Source: Sva-07 sp031430875 (GTDB taxonomy: Bacteria > Actinomycetota > Acidimicrobiia > Acidimicrobiales > Ilumatobacteraceae). From it: 38,459 bases of DNA. Numbering within the stretch: the stretch's first letter is position 1; every line of letters begins with the position of its first letter. Under the pieces are notes generated by a model. It was not told the DNA's origin. It did no database searches and saw only the letters and a program-made list of their open reading frames with translations. Shown piece by piece: positions 5,878 through 14,123 of the stretch. Made by a program: the position numbers and the translations under genes. The stretch lies in NCBI GenBank assembly GCA_031430875.1, contig JANPCI010000095.1:1-38459 (forward strand). The letters are read 5' to 3'.

Positions 5878-7376
5878 TGGCGGAGCTGTCGACTGTTCTC
5901 GAACTGATCGATCTCAAGTCCGAGTGGGACTACCTGTGCGACATCGTTGATCCGTCGCCGACCGGTTGGACGCCGGGCTGGGAGCCGCAGCCGAAACAGA
6001 AGCTCGCAGCGGAGCTCGCCGAGCAAGCGAAGCTGACGCTGTACGGCGGCGCGGTGGGCGGCGGCAAGTCGGCTCTTCTGTGCCAGTTCGCGATCCGCGA
6101 GATGCGGATGTACCCGAACAACCGAGGCGTAATCCTTCGCCGGTCGTTCCCGGCGTTGAACCGTACGATCATCCCGACGCTCAAGGAGCTCCTGCTCCCC
6201 CACCTGGCGACTTGGCACAAGAAGGATTCGCTGTTCGAGTTCCCGAACTCGAGCATCTTGGAGTGCAAGAGCTCGCAGTACCCGGACGACATTCTGGAGT
6301 TCCTCGGCGCCGAGATCGGGTTCGTCGGGTTCGAGGAGCTCACCGAGTTCGCCGAGTCGCAGTTCTTGTTCATGCTCCAGCGGATGCGGTCGAAGTCGGC
6401 GGGTATCCGTCCGAAGATGCTTTGCACCACGAACCCGGTCGGGCCCGGGCGCCGGTGGGTGAAGCGAGTGTTCATCCGACCGGAACCTGAGGACATCGAT
6501 CCGGAGTCGCCGAATCAGCCGGCGCCGTACAAGATCTGGTGGCCGAAGAGGAACTATGTGCCGACGGCCGAGGAGCTCGCTGAGGACGGCGACATCGAGC
6601 AGCCGAGGCAGTCTCGGGTGTACGTGCCGGCGACGATCCGGGACAACCAGATCCTTCTCAAACGTGACCGCGAGTATCTCGGCATCCTCCAGGACATCGC
6701 CGATCCCCGGGTCCGGGCGTCGATGCTCGATGGCGACTGGGATGCGCTCGACGAGATCGAAGGTGCCCTATGGAGTTGGGACGACATCGATGGTCCCCGT
6801 GTGTCGCCGCAGTGGTTCAAGGACAACGTCACGTCGTGGCAGCGTGTGATCGCGCTCGACCCGTCGCTCGGTACGACGAAAGGCGATTCGTTCGGTGTAT
6901 CGATCTGCTCGCGGGGTTCCGACGGGCGCGGGTACGTCGAAGCGTCACGTGAGCTCAAAGGGCCGCGCCGCAGGATCTTGGAGACATGCATCGACCTGTA
7001 CCACGATTTCGGCTGTTCAGAGATGGTGGTCGAGATCAACCACGGTGGCCCGTGGCTGGTCGAGGCGATCTTGGCGATCGATCCGACCGTGAACATCCAC
7101 ACGGAACGGGCGTCGGACGGCAAACGCCCCCGTGCTGAACCGGTGTCGGTGCTGTTCCAGAAGTCCCGCTCGACCGGGATCCGTCAGGTCGTGATGTGCG
7201 GGATGCACCCCGAGCTCGAGAAGGAGCTCACCGAGACGACGTTCGAAGACGAGAAGTCGCCGAACCGGCTCGATGCGATGGTTTGGGCTCTGCACCGGCT
7301 GATGCTCCCCAAAACCCGCGAGCTCCGGGACCGCAGCGGTGACATCAACGACGGCCGTGACGATGGGAGACGATGA
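5877..7376 (+). CDS. terL: Terminase large subunit (packaging ATPase/nuclease)
   Basis: 499 residues, normal length for the family. Walker A is GGAVGGGKSA (57-66), Walker B is FVGFEEL (149-155) with the catalytic Glu, and LCTTNP (182-187) is the coupling motif III. The C-terminal RNase H-like nuclease shows the first Asp in VIALDPSLG (D328), an acidic residue in MVVEINHGG (E386) and the last Asp in NRLDAMVWAL (D465). The protein powers DNA entry through the portal and cuts concatemers. ATG overlaps the terS stop (TGATG) and its own stop overlaps the next small gene the same way. Confidence 0.95.
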   Translation: MAELSTVLELIDLKSEWDYLCDIVDPSPTGWTPGWEPQPKQKLAAELAEQAKLTLYGGAVGGGKSALLCQFAIREMRMYPNNRGVILRRSFPALNRTIIPTLKELLLPHLATWHKKDSLFEFPNSSILECKSSQYPDDILEFLGAEIGFVGFEELTEFAESQFLFMLQRMRSKSAGIRPKMLCTTNPVGPGRRWVKRVFIRPEPEDIDPESPNQPAPYKIWWPKRNYVPTAEELAEDGDIEQPRQSRVYVPATIRDNQILLKRDREYLGILQDIADPRVRASMLDGDWDALDEIEGALWSWDDIDGPRVSPQWFKDNVTSWQRVIALDPSLGTTKGDSFGVSICSRGSDGRGYVEASRELKGPRRRILETCIDLYHDFGCSEMVVEINHGGPWLVEAILAIDPTVNIHTERASDGKRPRAEPVSVLFQKSRSTGIRQVVMCGMHPELEKELTETTFEDEKSPNRLDAMVWALHRLMLPKTRELRDRSGDINDGRDDGRR

Positions 7377-7531
7377 TGGCGATGGCTGGCGTGATCGTCG
7401 CCGCGGTCGCTGGCGTCGGCGCGTACGCTGTCCACGCGTGGCGGTACGTTTCAGTCCGACGATGTGAATGCTCGGAAACGATCGCCCGGATCGAAAATCC
7501 GGGCGGCGCTGACAAAAAGGTCGGTTTCTAA
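7376..7531 (+). CDS. Small single-span membrane protein (51 aa)
   Basis: ATG shares its A with the terL stop (TGATG), so it should be translated by coupling. Residues 3-20 (MAGVIVAAVAGVGAYAVHAW) are a clear hydrophobic helix; the remainder (YVSVRRCECSETIARIENPG) is short and has a CxC pair. Function unknown. Such small membrane cistrons are often missed by gene callers. Confidence 0.6.
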   Translation: MAMAGVIVAAVAGVGAYAVHAWRYVSVRRCECSETIARIENPGGADKKVGF

Positions 7532-7618
7532 CCAGCGAAAAGCACGATTTCTTTCCCTCATCTGAGGCGAGAAAATAACCATTCTGCCCATGGAAACGCG
7601 CGACGAGGAGTGACGGAC

Positions 7619-7990
7619 GTGAAATGCAGACCGACCGAATCGGTGTTTGACCACGACTGGCTCCACGAGATGTTCATGGCAAACCACCTCGGATACACAC
7701 CGTTGGATTGGAAGCGGCTTCTCGAGAGCGACCTGTTGGACGACGATCAGCTCTTTTTCGTCATCAGCGACAACGAAGAACCAGCCGGGCGTGCGACCTT
7801 CCACTTTCTGATGACGCTCGCAGCGGGACGAACCGCTGACGCTTACGCGATTGCCCGGATGTTCAATGCCAGGTTCATCGAGTGCGCGTGCGGCGCACCG
7901 CAGTTCCTAAATCCGACGGCCCGACGGCGTCATTGCGATGAGTGTCGGGCCATTCGGATCGCTCGAGGCTTCGTTCCGTCGAAGAGTTAG
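7619..7990 (+). CDS. Unknown protein with C-terminal zinc ribbon (123 aa), probable accessory gene
   Basis: GTG at 7619 is preferred because GAGGAG lies eight bases upstream; GTG at 7610 abuts it. The C-terminus carries CACGAPQFLNPTARRRHCDECR, a CxC plus CxxC arrangement likely to bind zinc. The N-terminal part (VFDHDWLHEMFMANHLGYTP) resembles no family I can name. The 87 bases before it (7532-7618) are noncoding and relatively AT-rich (AGAAAATAACCATTC) and could hold a private promoter. It sits between terL and portal, where structural genes normally run on, so it looks like an inserted cargo gene. Its TAG overlaps the TAA of the convergent gene. Confidence 0.6.
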   Translation: MKCRPTESVFDHDWLHEMFMANHLGYTPLDWKRLLESDLLDDDQLFFVISDNEEPAGRATFHFLMTLAAGRTADAYAIARMFNARFIECACGAPQFLNPTARRRHCDECRAIRIARGFVPSKS

Positions 7991-8334
7991 GCGGCAGTTG
8001 CTTTGTGTGCTTCGGCCATTGCGCCACACGCAGCGCACCGGCCGGCGTTGTAGTGGCCGGCGGGCGAAGCCTCGAAGGCGTGGTCGCCTTCGCTGTCGAT
8101 CGATGCAGCGAACGTGATGTCGACTTCGGGGTACATGCCGGGGCGGACGAGCAGTGCTTCGAAGAAGTCGAATGCGGCGGGGTTGTTGACGTGCATTGTG
8201 ATCGTGCCGGAGGGGGTCGCGGCGGCCCAGTCGGTGTTGCGGGCGCCGCGTACGGCGGCTCCGAGGGTGACTTGGCCTCCTTCGGCCGATGACTTCGTCA
8301 CGGATTGGACGTAGAACTTGGCTTTGACGTTCAT
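7987..8334 (-). CDS. Reverse-strand small phage protein of unknown function (115 aa)
   Basis: ATG at 8334 with AGGAG seven bases upstream on the minus strand; the longer frame to 8583 runs antisense into the portal and is rejected. The core (KFYVQSVTKSSAEGGQVTLG...PSGTITMHVNNPAAFDFF) recalls a small conserved protein found widely in tailed phages, in which a P-S-G-x-h-x-M motif precedes an NPA-x-x-FF motif; its role is not established. A C-terminal RCAACGAMAEAH stretch could bind metal. It is the only leftward gene in the 28-kb late region, and its stop overlaps that of the convergent gene without a terminator between them. Confidence 0.65.
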   Translation of the reverse strand: MNVKAKFYVQSVTKSSAEGGQVTLGAAVRGARNTDWAAATPSGTITMHVNNPAAFDFFEALLVRPGMYPEVDITFAASIDSEGDHAFEASPAGHYNAGRCAACGAMAEAHKATAA

Positions 8335-8400
8335 GGTGTTCTCCTGGTTTGAGTGTGGCTGGCAGGAGATGCGATGCGCGTTGGCAAGATCGACTCGTGG

Positions 8401-8474
8401 CGAGCGTAGCGGCCCGTTCGGACGTTCTGCTTGGGGCGTCACGTAACCGCCTACGCTCGTGAGAATGGTTCTCA
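8401..8474 (+). promoter_or_regulatory. Portal operon control region with palindrome site 2
   Basis: Palindrome TGAGAATGGTTCTCA at 8460-8474. A TACGCT hexamer (8452-8457) lies exactly seven bases before the ATG at motif positions 6-8 (8465), as at site 1. In addition CGAGCGTAG (8401-8409) and CTACGCTCG (8451-8459) form a 9-bp inverted repeat that contains the hexamer. This is the divergent region between the reverse gene and the portal. Confidence 0.6.
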
Positions 8475-10126
8475 GGCTCGATATCTGGTCGCCCGCGAAC
8501 TTCAAGTCGCGCTTCAAGGATCTCACCAGGACCGCCGCTGTCGGCTCGACCACGCCGGCCTTGGCGCCGACGTGGATCCGCAACCATTCCCGTCGAGTGC
8601 AGGCATACGCCCTGCTCGACGCCTATGCGTTGAACTCGGCGCGGAACTGGCTGAACACTGATGCGCCGAACCGGCGTGAGCATGGTGATGCTGCGCTGAT
8701 CGTGAATCAGACGCTCTCGGCTTTGCTCGGCGACACGCAGCGTTGCCTTGTCGTTTCACCGGCAGGCGAAGGCGAGGCGGCGTCGCCGGAGTTGCAAGCC
8801 GATCTTGACGTGTGGGTTCGTGACGAGCAGGTCATCGCCAAGCTCCTCGTTGCTGAGCGCCAGGCCGTGCAGTCCGGTGACGGTGTGTACGTGCTCGGCT
8901 GGGATCCGAAGAAGCAGCGCACACGCCTCCGGACCTACCACCCGGGGTTCTATTTCCCGGAGGAAGATCCGAGCGGCGATTCCGAGTTCCCAACCCGCGT
9001 CCATCTTGCCTGGGAGTACGACGACGTGACGCTGAGCGGCGCCGCGATCACCAGGATCCGGCGGATCACCTACGAGATCAAAGAGATCCCGGAACGCGAA
9101 TACGCGTGGGGCTCGTCGACCGAGGCATGCTTCATGACGGATCAGATCTGGACGTTGACCGAGCTCGAAGGCAACGCCACGGTCGAGAACATGGGGACGC
9201 GCGGGCTGTTCCAGACGATGAAGCTTGAGGAAGACCTCGGAATCGACTTCATCCCGGTCGTTCACGTCCCGAACACGTTGACCGGTGAGCTGTTCGGCAC
9301 GTCCGTTCTGCTCTCCGTCTTGCAGATCCTCGACGACATCGCCGCTGCCGACACCGACCTGTCCCTCGCCTCGGCGACGACCGGTTTCCCGCTGGTCACG
9401 CTCTCCGGAACGCGGATGGGGACGACGCAGCCGGCGTACAAGCCCGGCTCGGTGTGGGAGCTCGGCGACGGTGGACGCATGGACGTGCTCGACACCTCGA
9501 AGGGTCTGACGGCGATCGGCGCCTACTTGCAGCGTCTACTCGAGCGGCTCGCGGTGAACTCTCGGCTACCGGAGGCGATGCTCGGCCGGATCGAGCCGGG
9601 CCAGGTGCCGTCGGGACTCGCGTTCGCTTTGGCGTTCGCTCCGTTGACGTCGGCGATCCGTGAGATGCGCCTCGCCCGTGAATCGAAGCATCCGCTCCTC
9701 CTCAAGTTTCAGTACCGGATTGCTCAGGCGGCGGGTGCGAAAGACAAGACAGTCCAATGGCCCGGTGGGCGGATTGATCTTGGAGCGTTCCTTCCGACCG
9801 ACACGAAAGAGACGATCGATATCCTCGTCCAGCTCTTGGACCGCAAAGTGATCTCGCTGCCGACGGCGATCACGATCGCCAAGCAGGCCGGCATCGACAT
9901 CCAGTCGATCATGGAGGAAGCAACCCGTGTCGTCGGCGAAGACTTCACCGGCGCCCTCGCACTCGCAACAGCGCTCGGCGGGAGCGAAGAGGCGTACGCG
10001 CAAGCAGCAAAGTATCTCGGTCGAACCCCGGTCACTGACTTTGGTTCGTCCGCGAATCAGGCACCTGTGCCTGCCAATCCAGCCGACCCGGCTGCGAATC
10101 CAGCCGACCCGGCTGCCAACAACTAG
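8459..10126 (+). CDS. Portal protein
   Basis: GTG at 8459 or, for a leaderless mRNA, ATG at 8465. The product is about 555 residues, usual for actinophage portals (SPP1 gp6-like). It has an N-terminal helical part (WIRNHSRRVQAYALLDAYAL), a beta-rich wing/clip region (VYVLGWDPKKQRTRLRTYHP) and a C-terminal helical crown (REMRLARESKHPLLLKFQYR). Portals form the dodecameric channel at the head vertex used for packaging and tail joining. The C-terminus has a Pro/Ala/Asn-rich tail encoded by a 21-bp tandem duplication (10076-10116) giving NPADPAA twice. It is followed by a scaffold whose ribosome site overlaps the portal stop. Confidence 0.85.
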   Translation: MRMVLRLDIWSPANFKSRFKDLTRTAAVGSTTPALAPTWIRNHSRRVQAYALLDAYALNSARNWLNTDAPNRREHGDAALIVNQTLSALLGDTQRCLVVSPAGEGEAASPELQADLDVWVRDEQVIAKLLVAERQAVQSGDGVYVLGWDPKKQRTRLRTYHPGFYFPEEDPSGDSEFPTRVHLAWEYDDVTLSGAAITRIRRITYEIKEIPEREYAWGSSTEACFMTDQIWTLTELEGNATVENMGTRGLFQTMKLEEDLGIDFIPVVHVPNTLTGELFGTSVLLSVLQILDDIAAADTDLSLASATTGFPLVTLSGTRMGTTQPAYKPGSVWELGDGGRMDVLDTSKGLTAIGAYLQRLLERLAVNSRLPEAMLGRIEPGQVPSGLAFALAFAPLTSAIREMRLARESKHPLLLKFQYRIAQAAGAKDKTVQWPGGRIDLGAFLPTDTKETIDILVQLLDRKVISLPTAITIAKQAGIDIQSIMEEATRVVGEDFTGALALATALGGSEEAYAQAAKYLGRTPVTDFGSSANQAPVPANPADPAANPADPAANN

Positions 10127-10133
10127 GAGCATC

Positions 10134-10817
10134 ATGAAGACCACGTTCGACACGTCCGGCCTGCGCCGTCGCTTGGAGGAGTTGCGTGACGCCGGCATCG
10201 AGATGGTGATGGTCGATCCGCCAGCACCGCCCGCACCGCCCGCACCAGCCCCGCCCGCTCCCCCGGCCCCGCCGCCCGCGGACCCGCCGGCTCCGCCGCC
10301 GCAAATGCTGACTCAAGAGCAGATGAACACGATCGTCGGGCAGCGCCTCGCCGCGCAGCGCGCACAGATCGAATCTGACCTCGGGATGGCGCCCGCCGAA
10401 GCGAAGAAGATCCTGGCTGCCGCTGATGAGGAGCGCCGCAAAAACCTCGACGCTGCCGCGCTCGCCGCCGAGGACCGCAAGAAGGCTGACGAAGCGCTCG
10501 GCCAGGCGGCTGAAATGGCTCACTCCGCGGCGATCGTTATTGCTCTTGCAGCCGCCAACGTGCCGGCCGCCGTGCTGCCGACAGTCGCCAAGCTGATCGA
10601 CGTGCCACGTGGCTCCGACCAGGCGACGATTACGGCCGAGATCGAAAAGCTGAAGGCGACGGTGCCGGGCCTGTTTGCTTCCACGGTTCCGCCGGCCCCG
10701 ACCGCGCCTGGTTCGGTGCCGCCTGCACCGCCTGCTTCGCCTGGTGGGGCTGATGATGCGTTTGCTCGTGGCGCCGCTCGCGTCGTAACGACGAAGCGTG
10801 ACTACACGTTCACGTGA
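10134..10817 (+). CDS. Capsid scaffolding protein
   Basis: ATG at 10134; AGGAG overlaps the portal TAG. The 227-residue product has the layout of small head scaffolds: a short N-terminal helix, a Pro/Ala-rich linker (about residues 29-57), the segment LTQEQMNTIVGQRLAAQRAQ, a long charged helix or coiled coil (AKKILAAADEERRKNLDAAA), a hydrophobic helix, another Pro-rich linker and a basic tail (TTKRDYTFT). Scaffolds shape the procapsid and leave before or during packaging. Position between portal and capsid genes supports this. Confidence 0.75.
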   Translation: MKTTFDTSGLRRRLEELRDAGIEMVMVDPPAPPAPPAPAPPAPPAPPPADPPAPPPQMLTQEQMNTIVGQRLAAQRAQIESDLGMAPAEAKKILAAADEERRKNLDAAALAAEDRKKADEALGQAAEMAHSAAIVIALAAANVPAAVLPTVAKLIDVPRGSDQATITAEIEKLKATVPGLFASTVPPAPTAPGSVPPAPPASPGGADDAFARGAARVVTTKRDYTFT

Positions 10818-10851
10818 CGTTCGGCTGAGCACCCGCCCGCTTCCCTTACTC

Positions 10852-10866
10852 TGATAGTCGTTCTCA
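10852..10866 (+). promoter_or_regulatory. Dispersed 15-bp palindrome, site 3
   Basis: TGATAGTCGTTCTCA, followed by TTCG. It lies 22 bases before the ATG of the decoration gene, with AGGAGG between, so this transcript would carry a leader. The left half-site resembles a -10 element (TGATAGT). Confidence 0.55.
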
Positions 10867-10888
10867 TTCGCATACCCCAGGAGGGGCC

Positions 10889-11290
10889 ATGTCGCTCGCA
10901 ATCAAGACTGAAACCTTCTCGGCTTCCGAGGACCACCGCTGGATCGGCAAGGCGATCGGCACCAACGAGTGCCGCTCGATCACGATCAAGGCTTCGCTGT
11001 TCATGGCGACGTTCCCGACCGGGATCGTTCCGTCCGGTGTGGTGCTCGGCAAGGTAACGGCATCCGGCCTCTACGGGCCGTACGACAACGCAGCCGTCGA
11101 CGGTCGCCAGACCGCCCTCGGCCATCTCTTCACGACGCGAGACCTCGAGGTTTCGGCGTCGGCAGCAACGGGGCGCGATACCGGCGCCGCTCTGCTTTGG
11201 CTCGGCGAAGTTGTCGAGGCGAAGTTGCCGACAGGTCACGGACTCGACGCCGCAGCAAAAGTCGAGCTCACCCACCTGGCTTACGTCTAA
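10889..11290 (+). CDS. Head decoration protein (lambda gpD-like)
   Basis: ATG at 10889 with AGGAGG upstream. The 133-residue product contains VVLGKVTASGLYGPYDNAAV and GRQTALGHLF, the recurring pattern of the gpD-like head decoration family (a 'K-x-t-a-s-G-x-y-x-p-y' strand followed by 'dG-x-q-t-A'). These proteins bind as trimers on the capsid surface and stabilise it after expansion. It lies directly before the capsid gene, the classical gpD-gpE order. Confidence 0.8.
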   Translation: MSLAIKTETFSASEDHRWIGKAIGTNECRSITIKASLFMATFPTGIVPSGVVLGKVTASGLYGPYDNAAVDGRQTALGHLFTTRDLEVSASAATGRDTGAALLWLGEVVEAKLPTGHGLDAAAKVELTHLAYV

Positions 11291-11328
11291 GCCAAGACGA
11301 ACGTCTCCGTTACCCGAAAGGCACCCCG

Positions 11329-12366
11329 ATGGCACTTCTCTACGATCTCGCAAACATGCAGGAACTCAACGGCTACACCCGGGCGGTGGTGAACGACGCC
11401 GACATCCAGCAGTTCCGGCTGTCGCAGTTCTTGCCTAACGACTCGACCGTCAACGGTGGACTCTCGTTCAAGGTCAACAAGGCTCGCCTTGCCGACCAGA
11501 ACTCCGCTTCGTTCCGTGCGTTCGATACGCCGGCGCCGATCGCGAGCCGTCAGGGCTTGACGCAGATCATGGGCGAGATCGCCCCGATCTCGCTCAAGAT
11601 CCGGCTTGGCGAGGAAGAGACGCTGCGTCTTCGGGCGATGGAGACTGGCAACAACCAGCCGATCATCGATTCGATCTACGACGATGCGAACAATCTGGCC
11701 CGTGCCGTTGCCGCCCGTATCGAGCGTGCTCGTGGCGAGGCGCTCGTCAATGCGACGCTGACGATCTCGGAGAACGGTCTGATCCAGTCGGTCGACTTCG
11801 GTCGTGACGCGTCGATGTCGTGGTCCGCTGGCACCGTGTGGACCAACACGGCAGCCGCGACGCCGCTCACCGACGAGCGCACCAAGATCCAGACGTACAT
11901 CGACCTGAACGGCTACGCGCCGGGCATCGTGCTGATGTCGTCGGCTCGTGTCGGCAACCTCCTTCTCAACGCCGAGTATCGGGCGCTCGCTGCGTCCGGT
12001 GGCACGACCCCGTCGATCCTGACGAACGAGCAGGTCAACACGATCCGTCGGTCGTTCGACCTGCCCCCGATCTTCGTGTACGACACGAAGGTCATGGTCG
12101 ACGGTGTGTCGACCCGGGTGATCGGCGCCGACAAGGTGATCTGGATGCCGCCGGCCAACATCAAGTTCGGTTCGACGCTGTACGGCACGACCGCTGAGGC
12201 TGTCGAGCTCGTCGGCGCCCGCCAGCTCAACCGTGACCAGGCCGTCGGTATGACCGCCGTGGTCGACAAGAGCTTCGATCCTGTTTCGACGTGGACGAAG
12301 GTTTCGGCGGTTGCGCTGCCGGTCCTCGTCGACCCGAACGGGGTCATGGTCGGCGACGTCGCATGA
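11329..12366 (+). CDS. Major capsid protein (lambda gpE family)
   Basis: ATG at 11329; the open frame extends upstream to 10969 only because the decoration gene lies in another frame. The 345 residues match the gpE family layout: TRAVVNDADIQQFRLSQFLP near the N-terminus, IAPISLKIRLGEEETLRLRA, a long spine-type helix region, VLMSSARVGNLLLNAEYRAL, and the C-terminal WMPPANIKFGSTLYGTTAEA and WTKVSAVALPVLVDPN segments. It forms the HK97-fold shell together with the gpD-like partner upstream. Confidence 0.9.
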   Translation: MALLYDLANMQELNGYTRAVVNDADIQQFRLSQFLPNDSTVNGGLSFKVNKARLADQNSASFRAFDTPAPIASRQGLTQIMGEIAPISLKIRLGEEETLRLRAMETGNNQPIIDSIYDDANNLARAVAARIERARGEALVNATLTISENGLIQSVDFGRDASMSWSAGTVWTNTAAATPLTDERTKIQTYIDLNGYAPGIVLMSSARVGNLLLNAEYRALAASGGTTPSILTNEQVNTIRRSFDLPPIFVYDTKVMVDGVSTRVIGADKVIWMPPANIKFGSTLYGTTAEAVELVGARQLNRDQAVGMTAVVDKSFDPVSTWTKVSAVALPVLVDPNGVMVGDVA

Positions 12367-12578
12367 GCCGCCAGTCGGCTGCCGACGCCAAAGACGCAGA
12401 GCCGGAAGAGGCAACTCCGAAAGCGAAGCGTGGCGGGTCGACCGCACGCGTCAACATCATCAGTGCGGGCGAAAACGGAGACGGCGAAGTCCTCGAATTC
12501 GCGCCGGGTGAAAAGGTGCCGGCGTGGCTGGTCGAACGGATTCAAGCCGAAGGCCGCGCTGAAAAGCTGCTTGTCTGA
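12363..12578 (+). CDS. Small head-associated protein (71 aa)
   Basis: ATG overlaps the capsid stop (ATGA). N-terminal half is disordered and charged (ADAKDAEPEEATPKAKRGGS); C-terminal half has FAPGEKVPAWLVERIQAEGR, a pattern I recall from small proteins that follow capsid genes in actinophages. Role unknown, likely in head completion. Confidence 0.65.
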   Translation: MSRQSAADAKDAEPEEATPKAKRGGSTARVNIISAGENGDGEVLEFAPGEKVPAWLVERIQAEGRAEKLLV

Positions 12579-12596
12579 CCGAGATAGGACTGTCAC

Positions 12597-12914
12597 ATGG
12601 CACTGACGGCCGGGCAAATCATTGCTATCCGTCGTGAGATCGGCTCCGAGCCAGACGACGCGACCCTCAATGCGGCGTACGACCGGCTCGGGACGCTGGG
12701 CCTCGTGGCTCTCGAGATCCTCGAAACTCGATACGCCGATCTGGTGTCGTCACCGGCGCAGTTCACCGTGTTCGGCGAGTACGGCCAGAACACCGGGCAG
12801 AACCTCATCGACCTTCGTGGCCAGCTTGAACGGCTGCGTTCCGGCATTCCGGACGCAGGTGGAATTCTCACTAGTGGCGTCGTGATTTATGCCCCGACGT
12901 ACGAGACGCGATGA
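12597..12914 (+). CDS. Head-tail connector-like protein (105 aa)
   Basis: ATG at 12597, with GATAGGA nine bases upstream. The helical protein (MALTAGQIIAIRREIGSEPD...LGLVALEILETRYADLVSS) fits the small four-helix head-tail adaptors that follow the capsid gene, which bind the portal base. Family assignment is by position and helix pattern, not by a diagnostic motif. Its stop overlaps the next start (ATGA). Confidence 0.6.
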   Translation: MALTAGQIIAIRREIGSEPDDATLNAAYDRLGTLGLVALEILETRYADLVSSPAQFTVFGEYGQNTGQNLIDLRGQLERLRSGIPDAGGILTSGVVIYAPTYETR

Positions 12915-13273
12915 GCCACGTCAAGATTGCCCAGTCGGGCATGGCCACATCGGTGGAAGTTGACGGCCGCGAGCTCGCCAGTTCTATAACCGGCGCAATA
13001 GTGCAGATGGCGGCGGGCTGCGTTCCACGGGTCACGTTGGAGTTCCGAGGCGATTTCGATTGGGAAGGTGATGCTGACGTGGTCGCTGCCAACGACTATT
13101 GGTTGAGGACCGCCGAGTGGCTCCGCCAGCTCGTTGGCCACCCCGGCTTCATTCGGCGTTGCGATGAGAAGTCTGCGGCGTCGACGATGGCGGACGACCC
13201 GAACGACCTGGTGCTGCTCGTGCTGGCCGAGATGGCGTCGGAGGGCTTCGATGTCGACGCTGACGGGGCCTAA
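12911..13273 (+). CDS. Head-tail region protein of unknown function (120 aa)
   Basis: ATG overlaps the upstream stop (ATGA). An early beta-rich part (VKIAQSGMATSVEVDGRELA; VTLEFRGDFDWEG) is followed by an acidic, helical C-terminus. It lies among connector genes. No diagnostic motif seen. Confidence 0.6.
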   Translation: MSHVKIAQSGMATSVEVDGRELASSITGAIVQMAAGCVPRVTLEFRGDFDWEGDADVVAANDYWLRTAEWLRQLVGHPGFIRRCDEKSAASTMADDPNDLVLLVLAEMASEGFDVDADGA

Positions 13274-14123
13274 CCTCAATCCTGGCCGCATCCGCTTGGA
13301 GCGGCTGATGGACGACACGTGCGTCATCGTGCGGAACCCGCTCGGCCTACGCGACGGCGTCTACAACGCCGCTACGCGTGTCGTCGCGCCGTCGGCGACC
13401 ACGGTGATCTACGACGCGTCGTCGATCGGCACTGGGGCGTTCGGCCTGCGGCCACACAACGGCAAGTGCAAGGTGAGCTCGCTGAGTGATTCGCAGCCTC
13501 GCACGCTCGAATTGGCCGGCACGACGATCGATGCGCGTGTCTACCGGTTCTCGATCCCGGTGGACACTCCGCCGCTGTCAGTTGGTGATCGTGCCTTCAT
13601 CATGTCGTCGCGCCGTGCCCCGAACATGGTCGGAGCCGAGTTCATCATCACCGAAGTGATCACCTCGACGTTCGCGATGTCGAACAAATGCGACGCCGAG
13701 CTCCATCTGTGGCGCGGCTCCGGGCAGCCTGACCCGTCGCTGGCTCCGGGGGCCTCTACGGGCGCAGGATTCTCGGTGTTCACGGCCGGCCAGACATTGG
13801 TGCCGGGCAGGGTCGTGCGGCTCAACGGCTTGAACCAAGTCGTGCTCTACGACCCGTCCGACGTGACCTTGTACGACGAGATTCTCGGCGTCACGGCATC
13901 GGCGGCCACTGCCGGCGCTCTCGTCAGCGTGGTGGATGTCGGGCCATTGACGTTGCCGGCGTGGGGGCTCACGCCTGGAACGCTCTATTTCGCTGGCCTG
14001 CTCGGAGTCTTGACCGTTGTCCCTCCCTCCCTGGCTGGCGGCTACACGCAGCTCACACCGATGGGCGTCGCAGCGACGGCCGACACGTTCGTGATCAACA
14101 TCGGGCAGACGGTGATCCTGTGA
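13251..14123 (+). CDS. Head closure protein (DUF6093-like) fused to a C-terminal surface domain
   Basis: ATG at 13251 lies inside the end of the previous gene, with GGAGGG five bases upstream. Residues about 10-150 (RLMDDTCVIVRNP, then YRFSIPVDTPPLSVGDRAFI) look like the actinophage DUF6093 head-closure type, where a D-T-C-x-I-x-R motif opens a small beta-barrel. Residues about 180-290 (VPGRVVRLNGLNQVVLYDPS; GLTPGTLYFAGLLGVLTVVP; FVINIGQTVIL) resemble a separate beta domain known from phage tail and decoration proteins. The fusion makes this protein roughly twice the length of a simple closure protein. The domain calls are from memory of consensus patterns. Confidence 0.6.
   Translation: MSTLTGPNLNPGRIRLERLMDDTCVIVRNPLGLRDGVYNAATRVVAPSATTVIYDASSIGTGAFGLRPHNGKCKVSSLSDSQPRTLELAGTTIDARVYRFSIPVDTPPLSVGDRAFIMSSRRAPNMVGAEFIITEVITSTFAMSNKCDAELHLWRGSGQPDPSLAPGASTGAGFSVFTAGQTLVPGRVVRLNGLNQVVLYDPSDVTLYDEILGVTASAATAGALVSVVDVGPLTLPAWGLTPGTLYFAGLLGVLTVVPPSLAGGYTQLTPMGVAATADTFVINIGQTVIL

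Noticed and set aside
7570..7590. Possible eighth copy of the 15-bp palindrome upstream of 7619
   Set aside because: AGAAAATAACCATTCT has only loose symmetry and does not fit the 7-1-7 spacing.
10969..11328. N-terminal extension of the capsid protein frame
   Set aside because: It overlaps the decoration gene in another frame; the translation is Arg/Ser-rich and the ATG at 11329 begins the family-like sequence.
11287..12447. 386-codon open frame on the minus strand
   Set aside because: Mirror of the major capsid gene; His/Arg-rich low-complexity translation without domain pattern.
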